From Pseudoxanthomonas sp. JBR18 (lineage in GTDB: Bacteria; Pseudomonadota; Gammaproteobacteria; Xanthomonadales; Xanthomonadaceae): a DNA stretch of 64,000 nucleotides. The notes under the pieces were generated by a model. It searched no databases, was not told where the DNA came from, and saw only the letters and a list, made by a program, of their open reading frames with translations. The stretch is taken from the NCBI RefSeq assembly GCF_028198165.1, contig NZ_CP116339.1, positions 4,347,001 to 4,411,000 on the forward strand, given 5' to 3'. The stretch's first letter is position 1; each line of letters starts with the position of its first letter. Shown here in pieces: positions 55,202 through 63,235 of this stretch. The position numbers and the translations under genes were made by a program.

Positions 55202-56329
55202 TTACGCGAGCAACCGTTGAATCAGCGCGCGGTACAGGGCCGGCAGCTGTTCCAGGTCGGCCACGCGCACGTGCTCGTCGATCTGGTGGATGGTCGCGTT
55301 GACCGGGCCAACCTCGATGCACTGCGCCCCCAACGGCGCAATGAAACGCGCATCGGACGTCCCGCCACCGGTGCTTTCCTCCGGCGGCGCGCCGGAGAAT
55401 TGGCCCAGCACCTCACGCGCGACGCTGCGCAGCGTGCCTTCCGGGGTGTAGAACGGCTCGCCGCTGCGATGCCACTTGAGTGCGTATTCCAGGCCCTGGC
55501 GATCCAGCAGCGCGGTGATCTCGGCTTCCAGCCTCGGCGCGTCCCAGTGCGGGTTGTAGCGCAGGTTGAACAGCACCTGCAGCTCACCCGGGATCACGTT
55601 GCTCGCACCGGTCCCGGCGTGGAGGTTGGAGACCTGCAGGCTGGTCGGCGGAAAACTCTCGTAGCCGTCATCCCAGTGTCGGGAGGTCAGTTCGGCCAAT
55701 GCGGCGGCGGCCTGGTGGATCGGATTGCGCGCCTTGTGCGGATACGCGACATGGCCCTGCACGCCCTTCACGGTGAGCGTGCCGGTCAGGCTGCCGCGAC
55801 GGCCGACGCGCAGCAGGTCGCCGAGCTTTTCGGTGGATGAAGGCTCACCGGTGATGCACCAATCGATGCGCTGGCCGCGTTCGCGGAACACGTTGGCCAC
55901 GTGGCGCACGCCATCGATGGCATCGCCCTCCTCGTCGCTGGTGAGCAGCACCGCGAGGGTGCCGCTGTGATTGGGCTGCGCGGCGACGTACTGCTCGGCC
56001 GCCACCACGAACGCGGCCACGCTGCCTTTCATGTCGGCGGTGCCGCGTCCATAGAGGTTGCCCTCGCGCACCTCCGGTTTGAAGGGATCGCTGGTCCATG
56101 CATCGACCGGACCGGACGGCACCACGTCGGTATGACCAAGCAACACCAGCACCGGCGCGCCGCTGCCGTGCGTGGCCCACAGGTTGTCGACCTGGCCGAA
56201 GCGCAAGTGCTCGCACGCGAACCCGGCGGCCTGCAGGCGACCGGCGATCAGCGCCTGGCAGCCGGCATCCTCCGGGGTGACCGAGGCACGCGAGACCAGG
56301 TCGAGGGTCAGGTCGAGGACATCATGCAT
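55202..56329 (-). CDS. dapE: Succinyl-diaminopimelate desuccinylase
   Basis: A 375-residue dizinc M20 hydrolase that removes succinate from N-succinyl-LL-DAP in lysine and peptidoglycan precursor synthesis. Metal-site motifs are [34 protein letters not shown] (catalytic Glu and ligand), and [16 protein letters not shown] with the last His. The dimerisation lid region (residues about 180-290) is intact. ATG 56329 starts [11 protein letters not shown]; the open frame beyond it enters repeats. dapD lies 1.8 kb upstream. Confidence 0.96.
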   Translation of the reverse strand: MHDVLDLTLDLVSRASVTPEDAGCQALIAGRLQAAGFACEHLRFGQVDNLWATHGSGAPVLVLLGHTDVVPSGPVDAWTSDPFKPEVREGNLYGRGTADMKGSVAAFVVAAEQYVAAQPNHSGTLAVLLTSDEEGDAIDGVRHVANVFRERGQRIDWCITGEPSSTEKLGDLLRVGRRGSLTGTLTVKGVQGHVAYPHKARNPIHQAAAALAELTSRHWDDGYESFPPTSLQVSNLHAGTGASNVIPGELQVLFNLRYNPHWDAPRLEAEITALLDRQGLEYALKWHRSGEPFYTPEGTLRSVAREVLGQFSGAPPEESTGGGTSDARFIAPLGAQCIEVGPVNATIHQIDEHVRVADLEQLPALYRALIQRLLA

Positions 56330-56443
56330 GGCGAACGGATCGGCTGGGCGGCCGTCAAGGATACGACGCACAGGGCGGTCTAGACCCGCCGTCGCGGTCC
56401 CGGTTGGATTGTGGGCAGGGATCAAGCCCCGCCCTTGTGATCT

Positions 56444-56567
56444 GTGGAGCGGAGCTTGCTCAGCTGCTCTTCGGTCAGACCCCCAGAAAGCCACTGTAGA
56501 GCGGAGCCCGCTCCGCTGCGCTTCGGTCAGTTCCTCAAAAGCCACAGCGGAGCAAGCTCCGCTCTAC
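56444..56567. repeat. Three copies of a palindromic repeat between yffB and dapE
   Basis: Two 35-base direct copies (56444-56478 and 56496-56530) share GTAGAGCGGAGC, GCTC and CTTCGGTCAG; a third, inverted copy at 56546-56567 (AGCGGAGCAAGCTCCGCT then CTAC) runs into the yffB stop codon, supplying its TAG. Each has an AGCGGAG/CTCCGCT palindrome, also seen at 33869. This is a dispersed REP-like family. No gene is visible in 56330-56563. Confidence 0.7.
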
Positions 56568-56920
56568 CCGATCCCGAAGCGCGCCTTGAAGGCGTTATCC
56601 GAAAACCCCTGGCTCACCACGCCATCTTCGGTGACCACCACGGGGCGCTTGATCAGCTGCGGATGCTCGCGCAGCAGCAGCTTCCATTCCGCCTCGCTGC
56701 CGGGCGTCTTGCGGTTGTCCGGCAACTGACGCCAGGTGGTGGAAGACTTGTTGACCAGTGCGCCGAAGCCGCCCGCCTTGTCCGCCCACGCCACCAGCGT
56801 CTCCGGTGCGGGCTTGTGCTCGCGATAATCCACGAAGGTATGGGCGACACCGAAACGATCCAGCCACTTGGTGGCCTTCTTGCAGGTGTCGCAGTTCTTC
56901 AGTCCGTAGAGCGTGGTCAT
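56564..56920 (-). CDS. yffB: ArsC/Spx-family thioredoxin-fold protein YffB
   Basis: A 118-residue protein of the arsenate-reductase-like family. It opens TTLYGLKNCDTCKKATKWLD, with a CDTC motif where ArsC has one Cys, and continues SSTTWRQLPDNRKT and KRPVVVTEDG. It matches E. coli YffB, which also sits directly upstream of dapE; true arsenate reduction is not implied. The stop TAG lies within a REP-like repeat. Confidence 0.9.
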   Translation of the reverse strand: MTTLYGLKNCDTCKKATKWLDRFGVAHTFVDYREHKPAPETLVAWADKAGGFGALVNKSSTTWRQLPDNRKTPGSEAEWKLLLREHPQLIKRPVVVTEDGVVSQGFSDNAFKARFGIG

Positions 56921-56963
56921 GGCAGCGTGTCTCACAAGGCGTTGGCTTGTGAGGACGCCGCGA

Positions 56964-57962
56964 TCAGCGCAGCGGACGCGGCGCGACGCCCTCGTTGGTC
57001 ATCTTCACCGGCAGGATGTGGCCCTGCGCGTCGAAGACCATGCGGTCGATGGCGACCTGGCGATGGTTGCCATCGGAGTCGCCCAACGGGTGACGATGGT
57101 AGACGATGTACCAGGTGTCGTCGTCCCCGCGGAAGATGGAATTGTGGCCGGCACCGGTGCCGATGGTCGGGTCCTGCTGCAGGATCTTGCCGATGCGCTT
57201 GAACGGCCCGGTCGGCGAATCGCCGATCGCGTAGGCCACCGAATAATCCGGCCCGGTCCAGCCGCCTTCGGACCACAGGTAGTAGTACTTGCCGTTGCGC
57301 TTGAACATCAGCGAGCCTTCGACGTACTCCGGTGCGGGCGTGATCTCCTTGAACACCGTACCGTCGGCCATCGGCAGCACGCCGGTGAAATCGTCCTTGA
57401 GCCTGACGATATTGGCGTGCTTCCAGCCGCCGTAGATCATGTACCAGGTTCCGTCGTCGTCCTTGAACACGAACTGGTCGATCGGCTGGGCGCCATTGTG
57501 GAACTTGCCGACCAGCGGCTTGCCCAGCAGGTCGCGATACGGGCCATCGGGCTTGTCGGCCACGGCCACGCCGATGCCACCGACCTGTTGGTCGTTCTGG
57601 ATGTCGTTGGCCGCGAAGAAGAAGTAGTACTTGCCGCCGTTCTCCACCACCGCCGGTGCCCACAGCGCCTGCTTGGCCCAACGGATGTCCTGGATCTTCA
57701 GGATGCCCGGGTGCTTGGTCCAGGTCACCAGATCCTTGGAGGAAAACGCGTCGAAGTAGGTCTGCTGCGCATAGGGCAGCGAGCTGGTCGGATAGATCCA
57801 GTAGGTGTTGTCGAACACCGCGGCTTCCGGATCTGCATACCAGCCCGGAAAGATCGGATTACCCGAACTCGCCTTGGCCGCAGGCTGCGCAGCCTGCGCT
57901 CCGATCGCGCCCGTGGCGATCGCCACGGCCAATGCCACTGTCTTCAATGCCCTGCCCCGCAT
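56964..57962 (-). CDS. Secreted glycoside hydrolase, family 43
   Basis: A 332-residue five-bladed propeller glycosidase with signal peptide (VALAVAIATGAIGAQA). The catalytic triad is visible: Asp in GWYADPEAA, Asp in FKDDDGTWYMIYGG and Glu in YVEGSLMF. Family 43 acts mostly on arabinan or xylan side chains; the exact linkage is not readable. It is inserted between dapD and yffB of an otherwise lysine-pathway cluster and has its own palindromic operator, suggesting acquired, sugar-controlled expression. Confidence 0.9.
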   Translation of the reverse strand: MRGRALKTVALAVAIATGAIGAQAAQPAAKASSGNPIFPGWYADPEAAVFDNTYWIYPTSSLPYAQQTYFDAFSSKDLVTWTKHPGILKIQDIRWAKQALWAPAVVENGGKYYFFFAANDIQNDQQVGGIGVAVADKPDGPYRDLLGKPLVGKFHNGAQPIDQFVFKDDDGTWYMIYGGWKHANIVRLKDDFTGVLPMADGTVFKEITPAPEYVEGSLMFKRNGKYYYLWSEGGWTGPDYSVAYAIGDSPTGPFKRIGKILQQDPTIGTGAGHNSIFRGDDDTWYIVYHRHPLGDSDGNHRQVAIDRMVFDAQGHILPVKMTNEGVAPRPLR

Positions 57963-57993
57963 GTGCCGCTCCCGACATGGATGGTCATGCCGA

Positions 57994-58011
57994 GTCTAAA
58001 TCGATTTAGAC
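57994..58011. promoter_or_regulatory. Palindromic operator upstream of GH43 gene
   Basis: GTCTAAATCGATTTAGAC is a perfect 18-bp palindrome with central CG, 32 bases before the GH43 ATG. Such CG-centred AT-rich palindromes are typical of LacI-family operators; no LacI-type regulator is encoded in this window. Confidence 0.7.
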
Positions 58012-58075
58012 CGCTGCGGCAGCAGACCAAGGTCATAGGGCTTGTCCACTCGCAACACTTGGAAACGCACAAACA

Positions 58076-58101
58076 CCAAGGGCCACACACGTGGCCCTTG
58101 G
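58076..58101 (-). terminator. Hairpin terminator of dapD
   Basis: CCAAGGGCCAC and GTGGCCCTTGG form a perfect 11-bp stem with tetraloop, 25 bases after the dapD stop, followed on the minus strand by TGTTTGTG. It separates dapD from the GH43 gene. Confidence 0.8.
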
Positions 58102-58125
58102 CTTCGCTCGCAATCTCGTCCCGCG

Positions 58126-58974
58126 TCAGTCGGCCAGGCCGCGCAGCAGGTCGTTGACGCTGGTCTTGCTGCGGGTCTTCTCGTCGACCTGCTTGACGAT
58201 CACCGCGCAATACAGCGAGTGCGAACCGTCCTTGGACGGCAGCGAGCCGGACACCACCACGCTGCCCGGGGGCACGTAGCCGTAGCTGATCTCGCCGGTG
58301 GCCCGGTTGTAGATGCGCGTGGACTGGCCCAAAAACACACCCATGCCGATCACGCTGTGGTGGCCGACCACCATGCCTTCGACCACCTCGGAACGGGCGC
58401 CGATGAAGCAGTGGTCCTCGATGATCGTCGGACCGGCCTGCAGCGGCTCGAGCACGCCGCCGATGCCGGCACCGCCGGACAGGTGGCAATGCTTGCCGAT
58501 CTGCGCGCAAGAGCCGACCGTGGCCCAGGTATCGACCATCGTGCCCTCGCCCACGTAGGCGCCGATGTTGGTGAAGCTGGGCATCAGCACCACGTCCCTG
58601 CCGAAATAGGTGCCGCGACGGGCCACCGCACCGGGCACCACGCGCACGCCGCCGGCCTTGAACTGCGCCGCATCGTAGCCGGCGAAGCGGGCTTCGACCT
58701 TGTCCCAGAACGGCGCCGGCTCGGCATCGATCACGCGCATGTCGTTGACGCGGAAATACAGCAGCACGGCCTTCTTCAGCCACTGGTTGACCTGCCAGGC
58801 ACCGTCCTGGCCAGGCTGGGCCACGCGCAGTTCGCCCGACTCGAGCCCGTCGATGGCCGCATACACGGCCGGTCGCACGCGGTGCTTGATCTCGTCGGGG
58901 GTCAGCTCGGCGCGCCGCTCGAACGCATCCTCGATCTGTGGGCGGAGTTCGTCGATATCGACTTTGGATGACAT
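58126..58974 (-). CDS. dapD: Tetrahydrodipicolinate N-succinyltransferase
   Basis: A 282-residue left-handed beta-helix acyltransferase that succinylates tetrahydrodipicolinate in the succinylase branch of lysine synthesis. Hexapeptide repeats run through residues about 110-240 ([60 protein letters not shown]). The C-terminal [20 protein letters not shown] is DapD-specific. It works with DapE, encoded downstream, and sits 57 bases after glnD. Confidence 0.97.
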   Translation of the reverse strand: MSSKVDIDELRPQIEDAFERRAELTPDEIKHRVRPAVYAAIDGLESGELRVAQPGQDGAWQVNQWLKKAVLLYFRVNDMRVIDAEPAPFWDKVEARFAGYDAAQFKAGGVRVVPGAVARRGTYFGRDVVLMPSFTNIGAYVGEGTMVDTWATVGSCAQIGKHCHLSGGAGIGGVLEPLQAGPTIIEDHCFIGARSEVVEGMVVGHHSVIGMGVFLGQSTRIYNRATGEISYGYVPPGSVVVSGSLPSKDGSHSLYCAVIVKQVDEKTRSKTSVNDLLRGLAD

Positions 58975-59031
58975 GGAAAACGCAGGTCCTTGTGGGGAAG
59001 GGAAACAGGGAGATCGCCCGGCACGTGGTGC

Positions 59032-61662
59032 TCAGGCTGCGTACTCGAGACTGGCACGCAACGCCTCGCTCAAGGCCTCCCGGGCAGGCAGGTCGAGCGC
59101 GCGATCATGCTCGTCGCTGAGGTGGAAGACATCCTCGGCCCGCTCGCCAAAGGTGGCGATGCGGGCGTCATGCACGCGCAGGCGATGCACGCGCAGCACC
59201 TGCGCGATCTGGGCCAGCAGACCCGGCCGGTCGGGGGCGACCAGATCCAGCAGCGTATGGCGGCCGTCCAACGTCGGCCCGAACTCGAAACGCGGCGCGA
59301 AGCGGAAATGCCGCAGCTGTCGCGGCACGGTGCGCTGCGAGATGCGCACCTGGTCCAACGGCCTGGTCAGGGTCTGGCGCACGGCGGCGGCCACCGCCTC
59401 GGGATCGCCGCTGGCGTAACTGTCCGAAGGCAGGATCTCGAAGGTATCGAAGACCGTGCCGTGCGGACCGACCAGCACGCGCGCCTGGTGCACGCCGTAG
59501 CCGGCCCGGTCCAGCGCGGCCAGGATCGCGGCGAACAGCCCATCCTTGTCCGGCGAGTGCACGAACAACTCCAGCGCCGCGCCGTCTTCGTCGATGCGAC
59601 GCACCCGGACCAGGGTCTGGCCGGCGAACACATCCACCAACGCGGTGGCCTGCCAGGCCAGTTGCTCGGGACGGAAGCGCATGAAGCTCTCGGCCGGCAT
59701 CTCGGCGAACTGGCGATCGATGGTCGATTCGCTCAGGCCCTGGGCCAGCATCAGCGCGCGTGTGGCCTCGCGGCCCTCGGACACGCGCTGGCTGACCGCG
59801 ATGGGCTGCTCCAGGCCTTCGCGCAGCACCCGGCGGGTGGCGAAGTACAGGTCGGCCAGCAGCCGGTCCTTCCAGGCATTCCACAGCTTGGGGCTGGTCC
59901 CGGCGATGTCGGCGCAGGTCAGCAGGTACAGCGTGTCCAGGTGTTCGCGGTCGCCCACCAGGGTGGAAAACCGGTGGATCACCTCCGGATCGGCGATGTC
60001 CTGCTTCTGCGCGGTCACCGACATGCGCAGGTGCTGCTCCACCAGCCAGGTGACCAGGCCGGTGTCCCCTGCGCTCAGCCCGTGGGCCTGGCAGAACGCG
60101 GCCGCGTCCACCGCTCCCAGTTCGGAGTGATCGCCCCCGCGCCCCTTGGCGATGTCGTGGAACAAGCCGGCCAGCAGCAGCAGCTCGGGCTTGCGCAGGC
60201 GCGGCCACACCTCGTGGGCGATCGAGAAGCGCTCGTCGGCTCGCCCGCTGGAGAAGATCGCCAGGTTGCGCAGCACCATCAGCGTGTGCTGGTCGACCGT
60301 GTAGACATGGAACAGGTCGAACTGCATGCGTCCGGACACCTGGGCGAAGGCCGGCAGCCACTGCCCCAGCACGCCCAGACGGGCCATGCGCGCCAGGCTG
60401 TCGACCGCCCGCGGCCCGCGCAGCAGACCCATGAAGGCGGCGCGCTGATCCGGTGTTCCTTCGGGGTAGGACGGCAAGGCATACAAGGCCTCGGCCAGCG
60501 CGCGCGCGGTGCGCGAGTGCAGGCCGCGCACCTGCGGCTGCGCGGCCCAGGTGGCGAACAGGGCAAAGACCTCGCCGATGTCGCGCGGCCATTGCGGATC
60601 GCGCGCGGCCAGGTAGTTCCGGCACAGCTCGAAATCCGCATCCAGCGCGCGCGGCTGCGCCTGGCCCTCGAACTGCTCCTCAAAGCGCTGCAGCAGCCGG
60701 TCGCTGATCCGGCGCACCAGCGAGGCGCTGCGATAGAAGCCCTGCATCATCTGTTCCACGGCCAGGCTGCCCGGCGCATCGACATAGCCCAGGCGCGCGG
60801 CCAGGGTCTTCTGGTAGTCGAAACGCAGGCGCTCCTCGGGCCGGCCGGCGACCAGATGCAGGCCATAGCGCAGCCGCCCCAGCACGCGCCGCTCGCGAGC
60901 CAGCGCCTGGGCCTCGTCCTGGCCAAGCTGGTCCATGCCCACCAGCGGCTCCAATTCGCTCACCCCGAAGGTGCGCAGCGCCATCCAGCCCAAGGTGTGC
61001 AGGTCGCGCAACCCACCGGGACCGTCCTTGATGTCCGGCTCCAGGTTGTCCGAGGTATCGCCAAAACGCGCATGCCGCTGCGCCATCTCCTCGCGCTTGG
61101 CGGCGAAGAATTCGCGTGGCGGCCAGACCACCTCGGGCGCCACCGCCTGGGCCAGCGCACGGCGCGCGGCCGCGTCGGCCTGCAGCGGACGAGCCTCGAT
61201 CAACGCGGTCAAGACGGTCTGATCCGCCGCCGCCTCGGTGCATTGGGCGGGCGAGCGCACCGCATGGCTGACCTTCAGCCCGACGTCCCAGATCAGAGCC
61301 AGGCAGCGCGCCAGCGCTTCTTCATGGCGCTGCTGTGCCTCCGGCTCGCCCAACACCAGCACGTCCACGTCCGAGTGCGGGAACAGCTCGCCGCGGCCAT
61401 AGCCGCCGACGGCAAAGAGCGACAGACCGCTATCGAGCGGAATGCACCGATGCCAGGCTTCGCCCAACAGATGATCAACCGCGCGGGCTCGCAGCGCGAG
61501 CACCCGGTCGATCCGGTCCACATCGTCGAAATGCTTGGCCAGCCGCTCATCGGTCGTGGCCAGGATCGCGCGCGCCTGCTGCGACCACTCGCCATCGAAC
61601 GCGGGGTCAGGCCCCATCGACGGCCGCAGCGAGGCCTCGCCAGCAGCGGCCGCGCCGGTCAC
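59032..61662 (-). CDS. glnD: PII uridylyltransferase / uridylyl-removing enzyme
   Basis: An 876-residue bifunctional nitrogen sensor that uridylylates PII when glutamine is low and removes UMP when it is high. The nucleotidyltransferase motif is GGYGRGELFPHSDVDVLVLG (near residue 85), the HD hydrolase has LLLAGLFHDIAKGRGGDHSE (near 490), and two C-terminal ACT domains bind glutamine (FVHSPDKDGLFAAILAALDR, DLVAPDRPGLLAQIAQVLRV). The start is GTG, overlapping the map stop. Order map-glnD-dapD is as in E. coli. Confidence 0.97.
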   Translation of the reverse strand: MTGAAAAGEASLRPSMGPDPAFDGEWSQQARAILATTDERLAKHFDDVDRIDRVLALRARAVDHLLGEAWHRCIPLDSGLSLFAVGGYGRGELFPHSDVDVLVLGEPEAQQRHEEALARCLALIWDVGLKVSHAVRSPAQCTEAAADQTVLTALIEARPLQADAAARRALAQAVAPEVVWPPREFFAAKREEMAQRHARFGDTSDNLEPDIKDGPGGLRDLHTLGWMALRTFGVSELEPLVGMDQLGQDEAQALARERRVLGRLRYGLHLVAGRPEERLRFDYQKTLAARLGYVDAPGSLAVEQMMQGFYRSASLVRRISDRLLQRFEEQFEGQAQPRALDADFELCRNYLAARDPQWPRDIGEVFALFATWAAQPQVRGLHSRTARALAEALYALPSYPEGTPDQRAAFMGLLRGPRAVDSLARMARLGVLGQWLPAFAQVSGRMQFDLFHVYTVDQHTLMVLRNLAIFSSGRADERFSIAHEVWPRLRKPELLLLAGLFHDIAKGRGGDHSELGAVDAAAFCQAHGLSAGDTGLVTWLVEQHLRMSVTAQKQDIADPEVIHRFSTLVGDREHLDTLYLLTCADIAGTSPKLWNAWKDRLLADLYFATRRVLREGLEQPIAVSQRVSEGREATRALMLAQGLSESTIDRQFAEMPAESFMRFRPEQLAWQATALVDVFAGQTLVRVRRIDEDGAALELFVHSPDKDGLFAAILAALDRAGYGVHQARVLVGPHGTVFDTFEILPSDSYASGDPEAVAAAVRQTLTRPLDQVRISQRTVPRQLRHFRFAPRFEFGPTLDGRHTLLDLVAPDRPGLLAQIAQVLRVHRLRVHDARIATFGERAEDVFHLSDEHDRALDLPAREALSEALRASLEYAA

Positions 61663-62435
61663 AGGTCGTTATCGTCGCCTGGCAGGCGGGTCAGGATCTC
61701 CACCCCGTCCTCGGTCACCGCCACGGTGTGCTCCCACTGCGCCGAGAGCTTGCGGTCCTTGGTCACCACGGTCCAGCCATCGGGCAGCGTGCGCGTATAG
61801 CGGCTGCCTTCGTTGATCATCGGCTCGATGGTGAAGGTCATGCCTGGCTTGAGCACCACGCCATCGCCGGGACGGCCGTAATGCAGCACCTGCGGCTCGT
61901 CGTGGTAGACCGTGCCGATGCCGTGGCCGCAGTACTCGCGCACCACGCTGAAACGCTCGGACTCGGCGTACTGCTGGATCGCATGGCCTACATCGCCCAG
62001 CGTCGCGCCCGGCTTGACCGCACGGATGCCACGGAACATCGCCTCACGCGTGGTCTCCACCAGGCGCTTGGCCATGACCGACGGGGTGCCGACGTAGTAC
62101 ATGCGGCTGGTGTCGCCATGCCAGCCATCCTTGATGACGGTGACGTCGATGTTGACGATGTCCCCGTCCTTGAGGACCTTGCCGTCGCTGGGGATGCCGT
62201 GGCAGATCACGTTGTTGACCGACGTGCAGACCGTAGCCGGGAAGCCCCGATAGCCCACGTTGGCGGGAATCGCATCCTGCACCTTGACGATGTGGTCATG
62301 GCAGATGCGGTCCAGCTCGGCGGTGGTCACGCCCGGCTTGACGTGGGGGGCGACGACCTGCAGCACCTCGGCGGCCAGGCGGCCTGCGACGCGCATCTTT
62401 TCCAGGTCGGCGGCGGATTTCAGTTGAATGCTCAT
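61659..62435 (-). CDS. map: Methionine aminopeptidase, type I
   Basis: A 258-residue dimetal enzyme removing N-terminal Met from nascent proteins. Metal ligands are in DIVNIDVTVIKDGWHGDTSR, GHGIGTVYHDEPQVLHYG, MTFTIEPMINEG and QWEHTVAVTEDG; the substrate His is in SVNNVICHGIP. ATG 62435 starts MSIQLKSAADLEKMR; the upstream 51 bases of open frame lack support. It overlaps glnD by four bases and is divergent from rpsB, as in many gammaproteobacteria. Confidence 0.97.
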   Translation of the reverse strand: MSIQLKSAADLEKMRVAGRLAAEVLQVVAPHVKPGVTTAELDRICHDHIVKVQDAIPANVGYRGFPATVCTSVNNVICHGIPSDGKVLKDGDIVNIDVTVIKDGWHGDTSRMYYVGTPSVMAKRLVETTREAMFRGIRAVKPGATLGDVGHAIQQYAESERFSVVREYCGHGIGTVYHDEPQVLHYGRPGDGVVLKPGMTFTIEPMINEGSRYTRTLPDGWTVVTKDRKLSAQWEHTVAVTEDGVEILTRLPGDDNDL

Positions 62436-62541
62436 GGCCCCCATTATCGCCGATTCCGCCAACAGCTGAACGACCGCGTTGTGCATCGCAACACGAATGT
62501 GAACTCCGTGAACACGTGGCCCCCAATCCCCGGACCCGCGT

Positions 62542-62717
62542 CAGCTCCAGTCGCAGCGACGCGCCAGCCGCTGGGGCGCCAGTCTAGACATCGATACAGT
62601 CAAGGGGACCGGCACGGGCAGCCCCAGACGATCAACGTCTTCGGTCGCGTGGCGGCTGGACAAACCGCCGCCCCAGGGCCGTACAGCGACACCATCACCG
62701 TGACCATCACCTACTGA
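62542..62717 (+). pseudogene. Remnant of a spore-coat-U (SCPU) domain secreted protein
   Basis: The last frame (62625-62717) reads TINVFGRVAAGQTAAPGPYS then DTITVTITY and stop, the typical C-terminus of SCPU-domain proteins of chaperone-usher-type pili. Just upstream, in a different frame, RWGASLDIDTVKGTGTGS (62569-62622) matches the preceding SCPU segment, so one base is missing, most simply in the C run at 62622-62625. Sequence further upstream is not recognisable, so this is a truncated, frameshifted relic. Confidence 0.6.
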
Positions 62718-62833
62718 CGCGCCTGCCGACGGCGCGGCCAAAAGTGACGCCCGCGCTGGTGCGTCGCAGCAATCACGGCTCCAAATTGCGGTGTGCGTCT
62801 CGAATCCCAGGAGACGCGGGTTAAGAAAGCCGG

Positions 62834-62850
62834 TTGGCACGACCCCTGCA
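62834..62850 (+). promoter_or_regulatory. Sigma-54 promoter
   Basis: TTGGCACGACCCCTGCA matches the consensus TGGCACG-N4-TTGCA at all but one position, with GG and GC exactly 10 bases apart. Predicted start is near 62861. The 180 bases upstream (62718-62833) hold no recognised activator site. Confidence 0.65.
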
Positions 62851-62911
62851 TGAGACATCCCAAGGCCGGCGCATCCGCCGCGGCCACTCACTGCCCCCGG
62901 ACTTCACCGCT

Positions 62912-62983
62912 ATGCGCCTGACCGCTTCCCGCCGCCTGCTGCTGCTCGTCATCCTGATGGCCTCCGCGCCCCTGTTCGCCTGA
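62912..62983 (+). CDS. 23-residue ORF resembling an isolated signal peptide
   Basis: The ORF opens MRLTASRRLLLLVILM and ends ASAPLFA followed by TGA, that is a complete type I signal peptide with the stop exactly at the expected cleavage site. It lies about 50 bases downstream of the sigma-54 promoter start and just before a hairpin. It may be the 5' stub of a lost secreted-protein gene, a membrane microprotein, or chance. No good ribosome-binding site is seen. Confidence 0.35.
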   Translation: MRLTASRRLLLLVILMASAPLFA

Positions 62984-62990
62984 CCCGTCT

Positions 62991-63012
62991 GGCCGGCGCC
63001 ATTGCGCCGGCC
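62991..63012 (+). terminator. Hairpin after the signal-peptide-like ORF
   Basis: GGCCGGCG-CCATTG-CGCCGGCC is a perfect 8-bp stem without a T run, 7 bases after the small ORF stop and before the rpsB promoter. Confidence 0.45.
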
Positions 63013-63031
63013 ATCGCCGCGCGGCTATAAT
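63002..63031 (+). promoter_or_regulatory. rpsB: Promoter and long leader of rpsB
   Basis: A perfect -10 TATAAT (63026-63031) with TTGCGC 18 bases upstream. The resulting leader of about 200 bases (to 63235) has no ORF of note; in E. coli the rpsB-tsf leader is the target of S2 autoregulation, so a similar control is likely here. Confidence 0.7.
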
Positions 63032-63235
63032 CCGCCGGCTCTGCAAGGCCCTGGTGCCTGTGCAGTCCCGCCCACGCCGGGCGTCACCGGCGAATACACA
63101 CCTGCTGCCACAGCCCGTGCCGGGGTGCCCTTCGCCAGAGGGGTTCGGCCACGGACGCCGCAGGGAGGCCCAACCCCGGAACCAATAGCGCCGCATCCCA
63201 CTGCGCGGCCGGTTCCACTGCCTTGGAGTTTTGCA

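Noticed and set aside
58990..61800. 936-codon plus-strand frame opposite glnD
   Set aside because: Antisense shadow of glnD with the same His/Gln/Arg-rich composition; no motif and no ribosome-binding site.
62436..62541. Upstream continuation of the SCPU remnant
   Set aside because: The sequence shows no recognisable SCPU segment in any frame, so only the last part was annotated.
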